Of a DNA stretch of 64,000 bases, positions 18,688-26,675 are shown piece after piece. The translations under genes were made by a program, and so were the position numbers. The stretch comes from CAYRTV01 sp964505785 (GTDB lineage: Bacteria > Acidobacteriota > Aminicenantia > Aminicenantales > Aminicenantaceae): contig CAZDJZ010000015.1 of assembly GCA_964505785.1 (NCBI GenBank), positions 1 through 64,000 on the forward strand, written 5' to 3'. The notes beneath the pieces were generated by a model. It worked only from the letters and a program-made list of their open reading frames with translations. It ran no database searches and was not told where the DNA came from. Numbering within the stretch: position 1 is the stretch's first letter; each line of letters opens with the position of its first letter.

Positions 18688-19082
18688 TAGGATCCTCCAC
18701 TTCGATTTTTTTTTATTTCCTTTTCCATCGCATGCAGTTCACGGTCGGATTTTCCGAAATAATGGCCGATTTCGTGCCTGACGACTTCCCGGACTTTTTC
18801 CTTGATTTCCTCATCATTCCGGCAGACCCGTTCAATCGGCTCCTGGTAAATGGAAATGACATCCGGGGGAACATTGCCGTAGTAGGGACCGCGGTGTTTA
18901 TAAGGTACGCCGTGATACAGACCTAAGATCAATCCGTGAGGAGGAACGCCAAGGCGCTGATAGACTTCACGCGAAGGACGGTCTTCGACAATTACGGTAA
19001 TATTTTTCAGATATTTTTTAAACTCGGAATGAATCTCCTCCAGGGCTTCCCGTGCCAAATCTTCAAAACGCTCTTTATCCAT
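18687..19082 (-). CDS. Small zincin-like metallopeptidase family protein (DUF1025)
   Basis: 131 residues. The sequence VRHEIGHYFGKSD gives an HExxH zinc site (His103, Glu104, His107) with Asp113 as the probable third ligand, as in the minimal zincins of the DUF1025 group. The ILGLYHG and PDVISIYQEPIER segments are also typical. The natural substrate is unknown. It has no signal peptide, so it acts in the cytoplasm. It begins two bases after the adenosyltransferase stop and overlaps the DapA-family start, forming a four-gene operon 19651-16558. Confidence 0.85.
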   Translation of the reverse strand: MDKERFEDLAREALEEIHSEFKKYLKNITVIVEDRPSREVYQRLGVPPHGLILGLYHGVPYKHRGPYYGNVPPDVISIYQEPIERVCRNDEEIKEKVREVVRHEIGHYFGKSDRELHAMEKEIKKNRSGGS

Positions 19083-19084
19083 GT

Positions 19085-19651
19085 CTATCTTTCAATCCCG
19101 TCCCGTGCCGAAACATTCCTGGTGAAATAGTGTTTGATTTCCTGCATTTCTGTCACCAGGTCAGCCCGATGAATAAATGATTCCGGAGCATATCTTCCTG
19201 TTAAGACGAGTTCCACTCCCTTAGGTTTATCCTCCATTAATTCAAGAACCTTTTCTTCATTTATCAGATTGAAATAGACAGCCACGTTTATTTCATCCAG
19301 AATGACCAGGCGGAAATTTCCGGATAACATGGCCATCCGGCAGCAGTCGAGGCCTTCCTCCGCTTTGACTATATCTTTCGGGTTCGGATTTTTATTGACA
19401 TGAACAAAGGCATTGCGACCGAATTGTTCAATCACAACCAGGCTGGAAAGTCCGGCCAAACCGGTCAATTCTCCATATTTCCGGCCTTTCAAGAATTGAC
19501 CGATATAGGTGCGGTAACCATGACCGGCCGCCCGGACCGCCAGGCCTACAGCCGCCGTTGTCTTACCCTTTCCGTTTCCGGTATAGATCTGTATATATCC
19601 TGTCCAATCTTTCCCAACAGGTGGTTCTGTCATCCCCGTTTTTTTCTTCAT
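19085..19651 (-). CDS. cobO: Cob(I)yrinic acid a,c-diamide adenosyltransferase (CobO/BtuR type)
   Basis: 188 residues. The P-loop GNGKGKTT lies at residues 25-32, and the rest (RTYIGQFLKGRKYGE, VILDEINVAVYFNLI, ELVLTGRYAP) matches CobO/BtuR ATP:corrinoid adenosyltransferases. It adds the adenosyl group to cobalamin, so the cell uses coenzyme B12. The cobalamin-binding MetH encoded at 27789-30203 is consistent with corrinoid use, although MetH needs methylcobalamin. A longer frame reaches 19738, but the ATG at 19651 is preceded by AAAGAG and matches the family N-terminus. The gene is divergent from serS with about 104 bp between starts. Confidence 0.9.
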   Translation of the reverse strand: MKKKTGMTEPPVGKDWTGYIQIYTGNGKGKTTAAVGLAVRAAGHGYRTYIGQFLKGRKYGELTGLAGLSSLVVIEQFGRNAFVHVNKNPNPKDIVKAEEGLDCCRMAMLSGNFRLVILDEINVAVYFNLINEEKVLELMEDKPKGVELVLTGRYAPESFIHRADLVTEMQEIKHYFTRNVSARDGIER

Positions 19652-19719
19652 GCTTAACTCTTTACTCAAATTATAATAGAGAAATTTCCGGGCAGAGTAA
19701 AGGGGGAGGCGAATGGGAA

Positions 19720-19748
19720 TTTTCAAACATATATTCATATGCTATAAT
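19720..19748 (+). promoter_or_regulatory. Leaderless promoter of serS
   Basis: TTTTCA (19720-19725), a 17-bp spacer and a perfect TATAAT (19743-19748) preceded by TG (extended -10). The serS ATG is at 19756, just where transcription should start, and there is no Shine-Dalgarno sequence. Confidence 0.75.
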
Positions 19749-19755
19749 CGGGCAC

Positions 19756-21030
19756 ATGCTGGATAGAAAGTTTGTTGAAGACAACCCGGAATTTGTGGCT
19801 GAAAAAATGAGGAGCCGGGGTGCGGATTTCGACCTCTCCGGGTTCCTTGAAATTTCTGAAAAAAAGAACAGTTTTTTAACCCGAATTGAAAAGCTCCGTC
19901 ACGAACTGAATACTAATTCCAAAGAGATCGGCCGTTTAAAGAAAGCGGGTGAAGACGCCGCTTTACTGATCAGCAAAATGAAAGACGTTTCCAACCAAAT
20001 AAAGGAGCTGGAAGCGGAATACAAACACATTGACGGCAAGCTCAGGGATCTCCTGTTGGGGATTCCCAATATTCCTCACGATTCAGTTCCTCCAGGCCTG
20101 ACTGATGCAGATAATGTAGAGGTTCGGAAAGCCGGCGCCAAACCGGAATTTACATTCAAACCAAAGCCGCATTGGGATATTGGGGCCGATTTGGGCATTC
20201 TGGATTTCGAACGGGCTGCCAAGCTGGCTGGAGCTCGATTTGCGGTTTATATGGGAGCCGGGGCGAAGCTGGAACGGGCTTTGATCAATTTTATGCTGGA
20301 TATTCATACCGTGGAACACGGCTATCAGGAAGTTCTGCCTCCTTTTATCGCTAATCAGGAAAGTCTGACCGGTACGGGAAATCTTCCGAAATTTGAAGAG
20401 GATTTGTTTAAGCTGAAGGGAACGGATTGGTACTTGATACCTACGGCCGAAGTGCCGTTGACAAATTTATACCGGGAAGAGATTCTTGCCGGCAAGGACC
20501 TTCCCCGGCGCTTTGTTGCTTATACCCCTTGTTTCCGAAGCGAAGCCGGATCTTACGGAAAGGACATCCGGGGGCTGATCCGGCAGCATCAATTCAATAA
20601 AGTTGAGATGATGTGTTTTGTCCTGCCGGAAAATTCCTACAATGAATTGGAAAGGCTTACATCCCATGCCGAAACTGTTCTTAAGCGGTTGGGACTCCAT
20701 TACCGTGTGATCGAACTCTGTACTGCGGATTTGGGTTTTTCCGGTGCGAAGACTTATGATCTCGAGATATGGATGCCCAACCGAAATGGGTATGTGGAGA
20801 TTTCATCCTGCACCAATTGTGAAGATTTTCAGGCCCGAAGAGCCGGTATCCGTTTCAAGCGGGAACCGAAGGCGAAAACTGAATATGTCCATACACTTAA
20901 CGGATCCGGTGTTGCCGTCGGCAGAACAGTCAGTGCGATTTTGGAATCTTTTCAGCAGGAAGATGGATCTGTCGTCATTCCCGAAGCCTTGCGGCCGTAT
21001 ATGCATGGAATAGACGTAATAACAAAATAA
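19756..21030 (+). CDS. serS: Serine--tRNA ligase
   Basis: 424 residues, the normal length. The N-terminal 100 residues form the antiparallel coiled coil that binds the long variable arm of tRNA-Ser (KKNSFLTRIEKLRHELNTNS). The class II catalytic core follows with motif 2 (TPCFRSEAGSYGKD) and motif 3 (LNGSGVAVGRTVSAILES). It charges tRNA-Ser with serine; two tRNA-Ser genes lie downstream (21655, 24031). The longest frame starts at 19558, but family length and the promoter fix the ATG at 19756, which appears to be the first base of the transcript. Confidence 0.96.
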   Translation: MLDRKFVEDNPEFVAEKMRSRGADFDLSGFLEISEKKNSFLTRIEKLRHELNTNSKEIGRLKKAGEDAALLISKMKDVSNQIKELEAEYKHIDGKLRDLLLGIPNIPHDSVPPGLTDADNVEVRKAGAKPEFTFKPKPHWDIGADLGILDFERAAKLAGARFAVYMGAGAKLERALINFMLDIHTVEHGYQEVLPPFIANQESLTGTGNLPKFEEDLFKLKGTDWYLIPTAEVPLTNLYREEILAGKDLPRRFVAYTPCFRSEAGSYGKDIRGLIRQHQFNKVEMMCFVLPENSYNELERLTSHAETVLKRLGLHYRVIELCTADLGFSGAKTYDLEIWMPNRNGYVEISSCTNCEDFQARRAGIRFKREPKAKTEYVHTLNGSGVAVGRTVSAILESFQQEDGSVVIPEALRPYMHGIDVITK

Positions 21031-21105
21031 ATATGATTATCTGAAATTTCAAAACCAGTGAAAAGAAAAAAGCGGAACAATTAACGATTCACAGGTAAAT
21101 AACAG

Positions 21106-21615
21106 TCAGCGGATTTCAAAATCGATAATTTTCGTGGCGGTTTTGCCGCTCAATTGATCTTTTAAGACAGCTTTGAATTTGTATTTTCCAGGCGGGACTT
21201 GTCCTCCCAATGTGATGCTGTTTTGCGCAAAAAGGTCTAGAACCGGTTTTTGCGCGGTATAATGAAAATCAACGATATCCGGCCATTCCTGAAGGACCTC
21301 TCCATTTTCTTTAAGGAGGACCATGTCTTCCTTATACCATATCTCATAGAGGCCGCTTCTCCGGTTTGTGAAAATATTTGCCGGCTCAAAATAAACCAGG
21401 AGCTCTCCGTCCTTATTCACAAACGGTTCCTGAAGCGCAACATATGAACTGAATCCGAATATTTTGGAACACAGCACCGTTTCTTTAAATCCCAATTCCC
21501 CGTTGTTCTGCAATTCAATAATTTTTTCTTTAAGCTGGAGGATATCATTATCCTGGCCGAATGAAACCGGAGAAATAATCAGGCACGCTGTTAATATAAA
21601 CAGCAATTTTTTCAT
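21106..21615 (-). CDS. Small exported protein of unknown function
   Basis: 169 residues. I do not recognise the family. A signal peptide is clear (MKKLLFILTACLIISPVSFGQ in parts: KK, hydrophobic core, SFGQ cleavage). The mature part starts with a helix (ILQLKEKIIELQNNGELGF), then beta-rich sequence; the end (QVPPGKYKFKAVLKDQLSGKTATKIIDFEIR in sections) resembles an immunoglobulin-like or FlgD-like strand pattern. The ATG at 21615 follows GGAGG. A longer frame runs upstream to 21738, but it translates a tRNA gene and is rejected. It lies 39 bp behind that tRNA-Ser and may share its transcript. Confidence 0.7.
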   Translation of the reverse strand: MKKLLFILTACLIISPVSFGQDNDILQLKEKIIELQNNGELGFKETVLCSKIFGFSSYVALQEPFVNKDGELLVYFEPANIFTNRRSGLYEIWYKEDMVLLKENGEVLQEWPDIVDFHYTAQKPVLDLFAQNSITLGGQVPPGKYKFKAVLKDQLSGKTATKIIDFEIR

Positions 21616-21654
21616 TTTAACCTCCTTCACAGGTTGACAGCGAAAGTTATAGAG

Positions 21655-21744
21655 TGGCGGAGGGAGAGGGATTCGAACCCCCGTCACGATTTCTCGTGAT
21701 GCGGTTTTCAAGACCGCCGCCTTCAGCCACTCGGCCATCCCTCC
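21655..21744 (-). tRNA. tRNA-Ser (anticodon TGA)
   Basis: Minus strand; the 7-bp acceptor GGAGGGA/TCCCTCC, the anticodon loop CTTGAAA between GCGGT and ACCGC (anticodon TGA, codon UCA), a long variable arm with stem CACGA/TCGTG, the T-loop TTCGAAT, and an encoded CCA end (21657-21655). The long variable arm is as expected for serine. Confidence 0.96.
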
Positions 21745-21758
21745 GTCGGAAAACTGTT

Positions 21759-21767
21759 ATTTTAGCA
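21759..21767 (-). promoter_or_regulatory. Extended -10 of tRNA-Ser(TGA)
   Basis: On the minus strand TGCTAAAAT ends about 14 bases before the tRNA 5' end, close to the expected spacing for a short leader. The same TGnTAAAATAAC string precedes the other tRNA-Ser gene. No good -35 is visible here. Confidence 0.45.
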
Positions 21768-21840
21768 TTTTTTGCCGGATTGAGTAAAATATTCAAGTTG
21801 CACGAACGATTCACAACCCTTCTGAAAAAAGAGGCAGCAC

Positions 21841-22071
21841 AAGATCCTTACGTCGCTTCGTTCAGGATGACAGCGAAGCTGTAATTCTCAAACCAATAGG
21901 CATGGCTGGGAGTGAGGCGAATGAGATAGTACATAAGCCTGGGTCTCTTGAAATCGAAAAAGGATATTGCTATCCTAATCAACCAATAATAAAATCAGGC
22001 TTCACTTGTACCGGCCATTATCAAAATCAACTAACCTGAATCGTTCAGGCTGATAACAAAGAGAGGTTTGA
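21841..22071. repeat. Dispersed hairpin repeat and palindromes
   Basis: A copy of the TCCTTACG...TCAGGATGACA hairpin repeat lies at about 21845-21882, with GACAGC-GAA-GCTGT as its second stem. A small hairpin AGGATA-TTGC-TATCCT lies at 21961-21976. CCTGAA-TCG-TTCAGG at 22035-22049 is a perfect palindrome just upstream of the next gene; a sister copy lies at 61732-61746. Confidence 0.6.
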
Positions 22072-22911
22072 ATGCGAAATCACTTTCTTTATACGTTTTT
22101 TTTAATGTGCTTCATAGGTTTTTCTCCAGCCCGGATATTCGGCCTTACGGCTGATGAAAAGAGAAAACCGGAATATTATTTTCAAATAAATGGAGGATAT
22201 ACACTTACGGGGGTGCAGGATGCGGCATCCAGTGAAAATATTATTTTGTTTATCAGAAGATTGGTTGATTTATCTCCGGTGCAATGGAATATTAACGGGC
22301 CGGCTTTTTCCGGTTCCTTTCATATCGAGGGAAATAAGTTCCATCATAATATGGCCCTGGAATACGCCGCTGCTTCAGGGGGAGAATATAAAAATGCTTT
22401 ATCCAGCCTCAGCCGTACCGGGGACAGCCGGTGGCTTCTTCGGGCACGTTACCGGATGGATCATTATCTGGGGAAGGACTTCCTTGTATCCGGCCTTGAT
22501 TTTGCTTTCGGCCCCCAGGTGTTTTTTCTATGGGAAAATACCGCACGCGAGCTTGGCAGTGCAGATCAAGTGAAATTTTCCGGAAAGTATATTGCGCCGT
22601 CATTTCTGGGAACACTCCGGTATAATCCCGGAAAAAAAATAGACATGAAAGTACGTCTCTCCACTGGAGGGATAATCGGATTCGAAGGGATCAGCCATCC
22701 TCAATCGGGAACCCGGGAGGACACATTTTTTGTCAATGGGTGGAGAACGGCTCTGGACATTTCTATTCTCTGGTATTTGTCTGAAAAGGCCGGATTCCAG
22801 ACCGGATGGAGACGTTTCTGGAGAATGGAGGGCGGAACTTTTTCATCCCGTTTTTTAACGCAGGATCTATGGTATTTCGGAATCAGGTGCCGCATCGGAG
22901 GATCGAAATGA
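22072..22911 (+). CDS. Probable outer-membrane beta-barrel protein
   Basis: 279 residues of no family I recognise. It has a signal peptide (MRNHFLYTFFLMCFIGFSPA, cleaved near IFG). The mature part is rich in alternating hydrophobic and polar residues in strand-length runs (WLLRARYRMDHYLG, FLVSGLDFAFGPQVFFLW, YIAPSFLGTLRYNPG, LDISILWYLSEKAGFQTGW), the look of a small barrel. GAGAGG lies before the ATG. The stop overlaps the next gene by ATGA, so it is translationally coupled to a lipoprotein peptidase. A structural or transport role in the outer membrane is inference. Confidence 0.65.
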   Translation: MRNHFLYTFFLMCFIGFSPARIFGLTADEKRKPEYYFQINGGYTLTGVQDAASSENIILFIRRLVDLSPVQWNINGPAFSGSFHIEGNKFHHNMALEYAAASGGEYKNALSSLSRTGDSRWLLRARYRMDHYLGKDFLVSGLDFAFGPQVFFLWENTARELGSADQVKFSGKYIAPSFLGTLRYNPGKKIDMKVRLSTGGIIGFEGISHPQSGTREDTFFVNGWRTALDISILWYLSEKAGFQTGWRRFWRMEGGTFSSRFLTQDLWYFGIRCRIGGSK

Positions 22912-23684
22912 GGCGCAAAATATTGATTTTAACCGTTATTCTTTTAAGTGCATCCGTCTCATGCCGTCAAATTTTTGCTCCGGATTACCCTGAACAGGAC
23001 AAGGATTGGGAGGTTAGGGAAAATGATCTTTTTGTCGTCTATTACCGTTCGGATTCCCTGGCAGAAGAGCAGATGGAACATATACTTGCGCAGGAAATAA
23101 TTGCATGGGAGCATATCCTGAACAGTCTCCAGCTCAGCTATTCCGGACGGATCAATATTTTTATATACAATTCAGCCGAAGATGCCGGGTGGGATAGTGT
23201 AGGCGGCCGGGCTTATCCCAGGACTGAAACCATTGAAGCAGTTTACGGGCCTCACGGGAAGTCGATCGGTGAACCGGGAGTATCCGCTCATGAGATGGCA
23301 CATGTGATCACGCATAACCGGATCGGTATCCCAGGAACTTCGTTCATGAGTGAAGGAGCGGCTGTCGCCATGGACGGCGTGTGGTACGGAGCCGGGAATC
23401 TGAAATTAGATTTACATGCCTGGGTAAATGAGTTTTCAAGGGAAGGAAGACTTCCGAAAATAAGCACGTTAATCAATGATTTCCATGATGTGCCCAGCCG
23501 GATTTCCTATCCGGTCAGCGGCTCTTTTTCTCTGTATCTGCTGAATCATTATGGAGTGGAGAGTTATAAGCGGCTTTTTTTTGAAGCGTTTCAAAGAAAT
23601 TTCCTCAGCAAATTTGAAGAAATATATGGGATGTCCCTAAAACGGGCTGAACAGGATTGGATACAATACTGCCGGTCATATTAA
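22908..23684 (+). CDS. Lipoprotein with gluzincin-type (peptidase MA-like) metallopeptidase domain
   Basis: 258 residues. The N-terminus has a lipoprotein signal with Cys19 in SASVSC. The HEMAH zinc motif lies at residues 128-132 and a third ligand Glu149 follows in FMSEGAAVAMDG, the arrangement of gluzincins such as peptidase MA. The earlier part (DLFVVYYRSDSLAEEQ, RINIFIYNS) matches the typical N-terminal strands of that fold. It is probably anchored to a membrane facing the periplasm. The start at 22908 overlaps the stop of the barrel gene; a longer frame from 22806 would lie inside that gene. Substrate unknown. Confidence 0.8.
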   Translation: MRRKILILTVILLSASVSCRQIFAPDYPEQDKDWEVRENDLFVVYYRSDSLAEEQMEHILAQEIIAWEHILNSLQLSYSGRINIFIYNSAEDAGWDSVGGRAYPRTETIEAVYGPHGKSIGEPGVSAHEMAHVITHNRIGIPGTSFMSEGAAVAMDGVWYGAGNLKLDLHAWVNEFSREGRLPKISTLINDFHDVPSRISYPVSGSFSLYLLNHYGVESYKRLFFEAFQRNFLSKFEEIYGMSLKRAEQDWIQYCRSY

Positions 23685-24030
23685 CTTGTCTGTCTAGGGC
23701 TGTTCGGTCTAATCAGACGGCTCGCTGGGCTCGCGTTACTAGAGTTACTTGGGTTGATTGGGTTCGATAACCCTTGTCATTCCGGAGAGCGGTGCGACGC
23801 CGGAATCTTAGAAGCCTTCTTTTAGAGAGACGGAACCGTCTCATTAGGCGAGAATCAGTAAAAAATCCTTACGGCCGGCTTGGCCGTCCTCAGGATGATC
23901 CTATAAATGGTGAATGGATTGAGAATGCGTATGCGGTTATTAAAAACGCTGTAATAAGATGTGCGAGAATCCGCAAAACGCCTAAAAACAGTGAATCATG
24001 ATTTGTCAATGGGGACTGGGGAATGAGAAA
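23685..24030. repeat. Repeat-filled intergenic region
   Basis: 346 bp without a credible gene. GTCATTCCGGAGAGCGGTGC starts at about 23777 and ends in GCCGGAATCTTA, a hairpin repeat. A second copy of the CCTTACGGCCGGCTTGGCCG type runs from about 23866 to 23901. The 75-codon open frame here (23774-24001) translates repeat sequence and is not a gene. Confidence 0.65.
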
Positions 24031-24124
<94 letters not shown>

Positions 24125-24134
24125 GGCCAGTGTT

Positions 24135-24162
24135 ATTTTAACATTTTTTATAATCAAATCAA
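24135..24162 (-). promoter_or_regulatory. Promoter of tRNA-Ser(GCT)
   Basis: On the minus strand TTGATT (24162-24157), a 16-bp spacer and TAAAAT (24140-24135) preceded by TG at the extended -10. The -10 ends about ten bases before the tRNA. Confidence 0.6.
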
Positions 24163-24189
24163 GGCAAACCGCTGGGATTTTGATCCGGC

Positions 24190-24218
24190 TTGAAATAATC
24201 AGGCAGATTCACGATAAT
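24190..24218 (+). promoter_or_regulatory. Candidate sigma-70 promoter for DUF711 gene
   Basis: TTGAAA (24190-24195), a 17-bp spacer and GATAAT (24213-24218). The predicted start near 24225 leaves a 190-nt leader made almost wholly of dispersed repeat sequence. Confidence 0.55.
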
Positions 24219-24231
24219 TAAGATTCTATAA

Positions 24232-24400
24232 CCTGGATTATTTACGGGCCGAGATTGCCGCAGGCGACGATTATTTTTGGATTCAATGTCGTCCCCAGGA
24301 GCTTAGCGACGAGGGATATCAGAATGCCTCGCATAGGCAGTGCACTGAGCTGCAAAAACAATGCTGCAGCGGCTTGCGGTGAAGGGTTTAGAATGACATG
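24232..24400 (+). repeat. Dispersed repeat in the DUF711 leader
   Basis: Begins with CCTGGATTATTTACGGGCCG and continues AGATTGCCGCAGG, the left-end sequence of the MITE-like family. The remaining part has several short inverted repeats (GTCGTCCCCAGGAGCTTAGC and GACGAGGGA among them) and ends in GAATGACATGG. It is non-coding. Confidence 0.55.
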
Positions 24401-24414
24401 GAGATGAGATAAAA

Positions 24415-25554
24415 ATGAAATTAAGAACAATCACGATTGGAATCAATCTGGAGGCGGACCGGATTAAAGAACAGGTGGAGGAAGCCGGACAATTTGCTGG
24501 ACAAGCTAAAGATGTGTTTGAAGATAACGGCATTCAGGTCCAGACACTGAGGCTGGCGACTCAGCCCTGGGAGCAATATTATTCATCCAAAAACCAGATG
24601 ATATCGCTGGTTAGAAAAATATCAGAATTGACAATCCAAAACGGTATCGACTATTTCAATCTCGGAACCACCTCAAACCCTGAACTTATTCCGTTATCGG
24701 TTGATTTGGTCGGAGAAAGCCTCAACAGCTTTTGTACTGTCACGACCGCAGGAGAAGGTCAGCTTTATTACCAGGCAGCGCTGGAGGCTGCCGCAGTGAT
24801 CAAAGCCTTGGCGCCAAGAGAGAAAAACGGGTTCGCTAATCTCCGCTTTGCGGCCATTTCAAATATCCGCCCCGGATGTCCTTTTTTCCCGGCCTCTTAT
24901 CATAGCGGTCCTCCGTCTTTTGCCATCGGGACGGAAAACAGTGATCTGGTTGTCCGTGCTTTCAGGGAAGCGGGCGGAATTGAGGCGGCTGGAGGAATTC
25001 TTCAGGATATTTTGGATTGTGAATTCCGGGCCGTGGAAAAAATCGCGGATCAAATTGCGGCAAGGGAAAAATATTCCTATGGCGGATTGGATGTTTCGAT
25101 CGCTCCTTCAGTCAATAAGGAAGAAAGCCTGGCCTTTGCGTTTGAGGAATTGGGGCTTGGAAAATTTGGTGAGCCCGGGACGCTGATTGCAGCTGGGAAA
25201 ATCACTGAGTGCTTAAAAAACGCTGATGTGAAAAAGTGCGGCTACTCTGGATTAATGCTTCCGGTTTTGGAAGATTATGGATTGGCCTTGCGGAATACGG
25301 AAGGAAAATTCGATATCATGAAACTGCTTCAGTATTCAGCCGTTTGCGGAACCGGACTGGATACCATTCCGCTTTCAGGAGATGTATCGGAAAAATCCTT
25401 GTATGCGCTGCTGTTGGATATCGCTGCCCTTTCTCTGAAACTCAGCAAGCCCCTGTCTGCCAGAATGATGCCGGTCCCGGGGAAAAAAGCCGGAGAGATG
25501 ACAACCTTTGATTTTCAATATTTTGTAAACAGCCGAATTATGGACTTGAAATAG
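24415..25554 (+). CDS. DUF711 (UPF0210) family protein
   Basis: 379 residues. The full sequence has the look of UPF0210/DUF711, a family distantly related to glycyl-radical (PFL-like) folds but without a proven function: MKLRTITIGINLEAD at the start, the NIRPGCPFFPASYH segment with its conserved Cys, GLDVSIAPS, and the C-terminal CGTGLDTIPLSGD and MMPVPGKKAG stretches. It lacks a signal peptide. A GGAG lies a little far (about 11 bases) from the ATG. It is a single-gene unit with its own promoter, facing the convergent mutY gene. The metabolic role is unknown. Confidence 0.85.
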   Translation: MKLRTITIGINLEADRIKEQVEEAGQFAGQAKDVFEDNGIQVQTLRLATQPWEQYYSSKNQMISLVRKISELTIQNGIDYFNLGTTSNPELIPLSVDLVGESLNSFCTVTTAGEGQLYYQAALEAAAVIKALAPREKNGFANLRFAAISNIRPGCPFFPASYHSGPPSFAIGTENSDLVVRAFREAGGIEAAGGILQDILDCEFRAVEKIADQIAAREKYSYGGLDVSIAPSVNKEESLAFAFEELGLGKFGEPGTLIAAGKITECLKNADVKKCGYSGLMLPVLEDYGLALRNTEGKFDIMKLLQYSAVCGTGLDTIPLSGDVSEKSLYALLLDIAALSLKLSKPLSARMMPVPGKKAGEMTTFDFQYFVNSRIMDLK

Positions 25555-25589
25555 ACTGATAAGAGAAATTAACATATTCATGGGAAATA

Positions 25590-26657
25590 TTATCCCCGGT
25601 CCAAATGACGAATTATCTTGATGCTTCCGGAAGGGAAAGGATATTTTTTCATTTGTTTAAGAGTGGCCCAGCGCTGCCGGGGATTAAGTTTTTCCGGGAA
25701 GGCTTTAACCCGGCAATTATAAGCATGTAATTTTACCTGGAATTGTGTGTAGGCATGCCTGACTGTGACACATGGCTCCGCCCGGACGATGTCCATACCG
25801 GTTTCTTCTTTAATCTCGCGTTTCAAGGCGGTTTCCAATGATTCCCCGCGGGACCTCTTTCCTCCCGGAAATTCCCATAAGCCGGCCAAAAGACCGCTTG
25901 GCGGCCGCTGCTGTATAAAGTAGCGGTCTTGATTTTTTATGAGCCCAACGACCGCTTCGACTTTTTTATAAATTTTCTTTTTCGGGGGAGGGATGATTTC
26001 CTGTACTCCCGCAGCATAAGCCTGACAGAGGTCTGAAACCGGGCAGAGAAGGCAAGCCGGATTCCTTGGCAGGCAGATAAGCGCACCGAGTTCCATTACG
26101 GCCTGATTGAATTGACCGGGATCGGTTTTTTTTATTTCAGAAGCAAGATAACGGCTGATTTCTTTTTCATTATTCCGGAAAGACCCTGACATCAACTTAA
26201 GCAGCCTCATGCCGATCCGTCTTACATTGGCATCAATGACCGGGTACGGCTTTCCGTATGCGATACTTAAAACTGCGGCGGTTGTATATGGCCCGAAACC
26301 GGGCAGATCAATTAAAAGTTTATAATCACTGGGAAGGATTCCCTGATAACGGGCGGCAATAATTTGGGCGGCCCGGGAAAGATTTTTGGCTCTCTGGTAA
26401 TATCCAAGTCCTTCCCAGAGTTTCAGGATGATTTGCAGGGGAGCACAGCTTAATCCGGCAATATCAGGAAAACGGCGGATCCATTTTTGGTAATAGGGGA
26501 TGACCGCTTGCACTGTTGTTTGCTGCAGCATGACCTCGGAAATCCAGATTTTGTAGGGATCCTTAGTATTACGCCACGGCAGGTCCCGTTTGTTATTCTG
26601 GTACCACTTCAAGAGGGCCGAGGAAAAAGAATTGCTTTCCATTGAGTGATGGTTCAT
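25590..26657 (-). CDS. mutY: A/G-specific adenine glycosylase MutY
   Basis: 355 residues, normal for MutY. The catalytic Glu is in SEVMLQQTTVQ, the helix-hairpin-helix is LPGFGPYTTAAVLS, the catalytic Asp is in VIDANVRR, and the 4Fe-4S loop C-x6-C-x2-C-x5-C is CLPRNPACLLCPVSDLC. The C-terminal 130 residues form the Nudix-like domain (GLLAGLWEFPGGKRSRGES, REIKEETG) that recognises 8-oxoguanine. It removes adenine mispaired with 8-oxoG. It is the last gene of the minus operon, 18 bp after the GGDEF gene. No clear ribosome site precedes either ATG (26657 or 26642), so the exact start is uncertain by five residues. Confidence 0.95.
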   Translation of the reverse strand: MNHHSMESNSFSSALLKWYQNNKRDLPWRNTKDPYKIWISEVMLQQTTVQAVIPYYQKWIRRFPDIAGLSCAPLQIILKLWEGLGYYQRAKNLSRAAQIIAARYQGILPSDYKLLIDLPGFGPYTTAAVLSIAYGKPYPVIDANVRRIGMRLLKLMSGSFRNNEKEISRYLASEIKKTDPGQFNQAVMELGALICLPRNPACLLCPVSDLCQAYAAGVQEIIPPPKKKIYKKVEAVVGLIKNQDRYFIQQRPPSGLLAGLWEFPGGKRSRGESLETALKREIKEETGMDIVRAEPCVTVRHAYTQFQVKLHAYNCRVKAFPEKLNPRQRWATLKQMKKYPFPSGSIKIIRHLDRG

Positions 26658-26675
26658 GAGATACAGGAATGATTT

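Noticed and set aside
21616..21738. N-terminal extension of the small exported protein
   Set aside because: The upstream codons translate the tRNA-Ser gene; a signal peptide and GGAGG fix the start at 21615.
23740..23775. Possible tRNA fragment (GGGTTCGATAACCC)
   Set aside because: The T-arm-like string has no matching acceptor, anticodon or D arm around it.
23774..24001. 75-codon open frame
   Set aside because: It consists of dispersed hairpin repeat sequence with no ribosome site and no protein-like composition.
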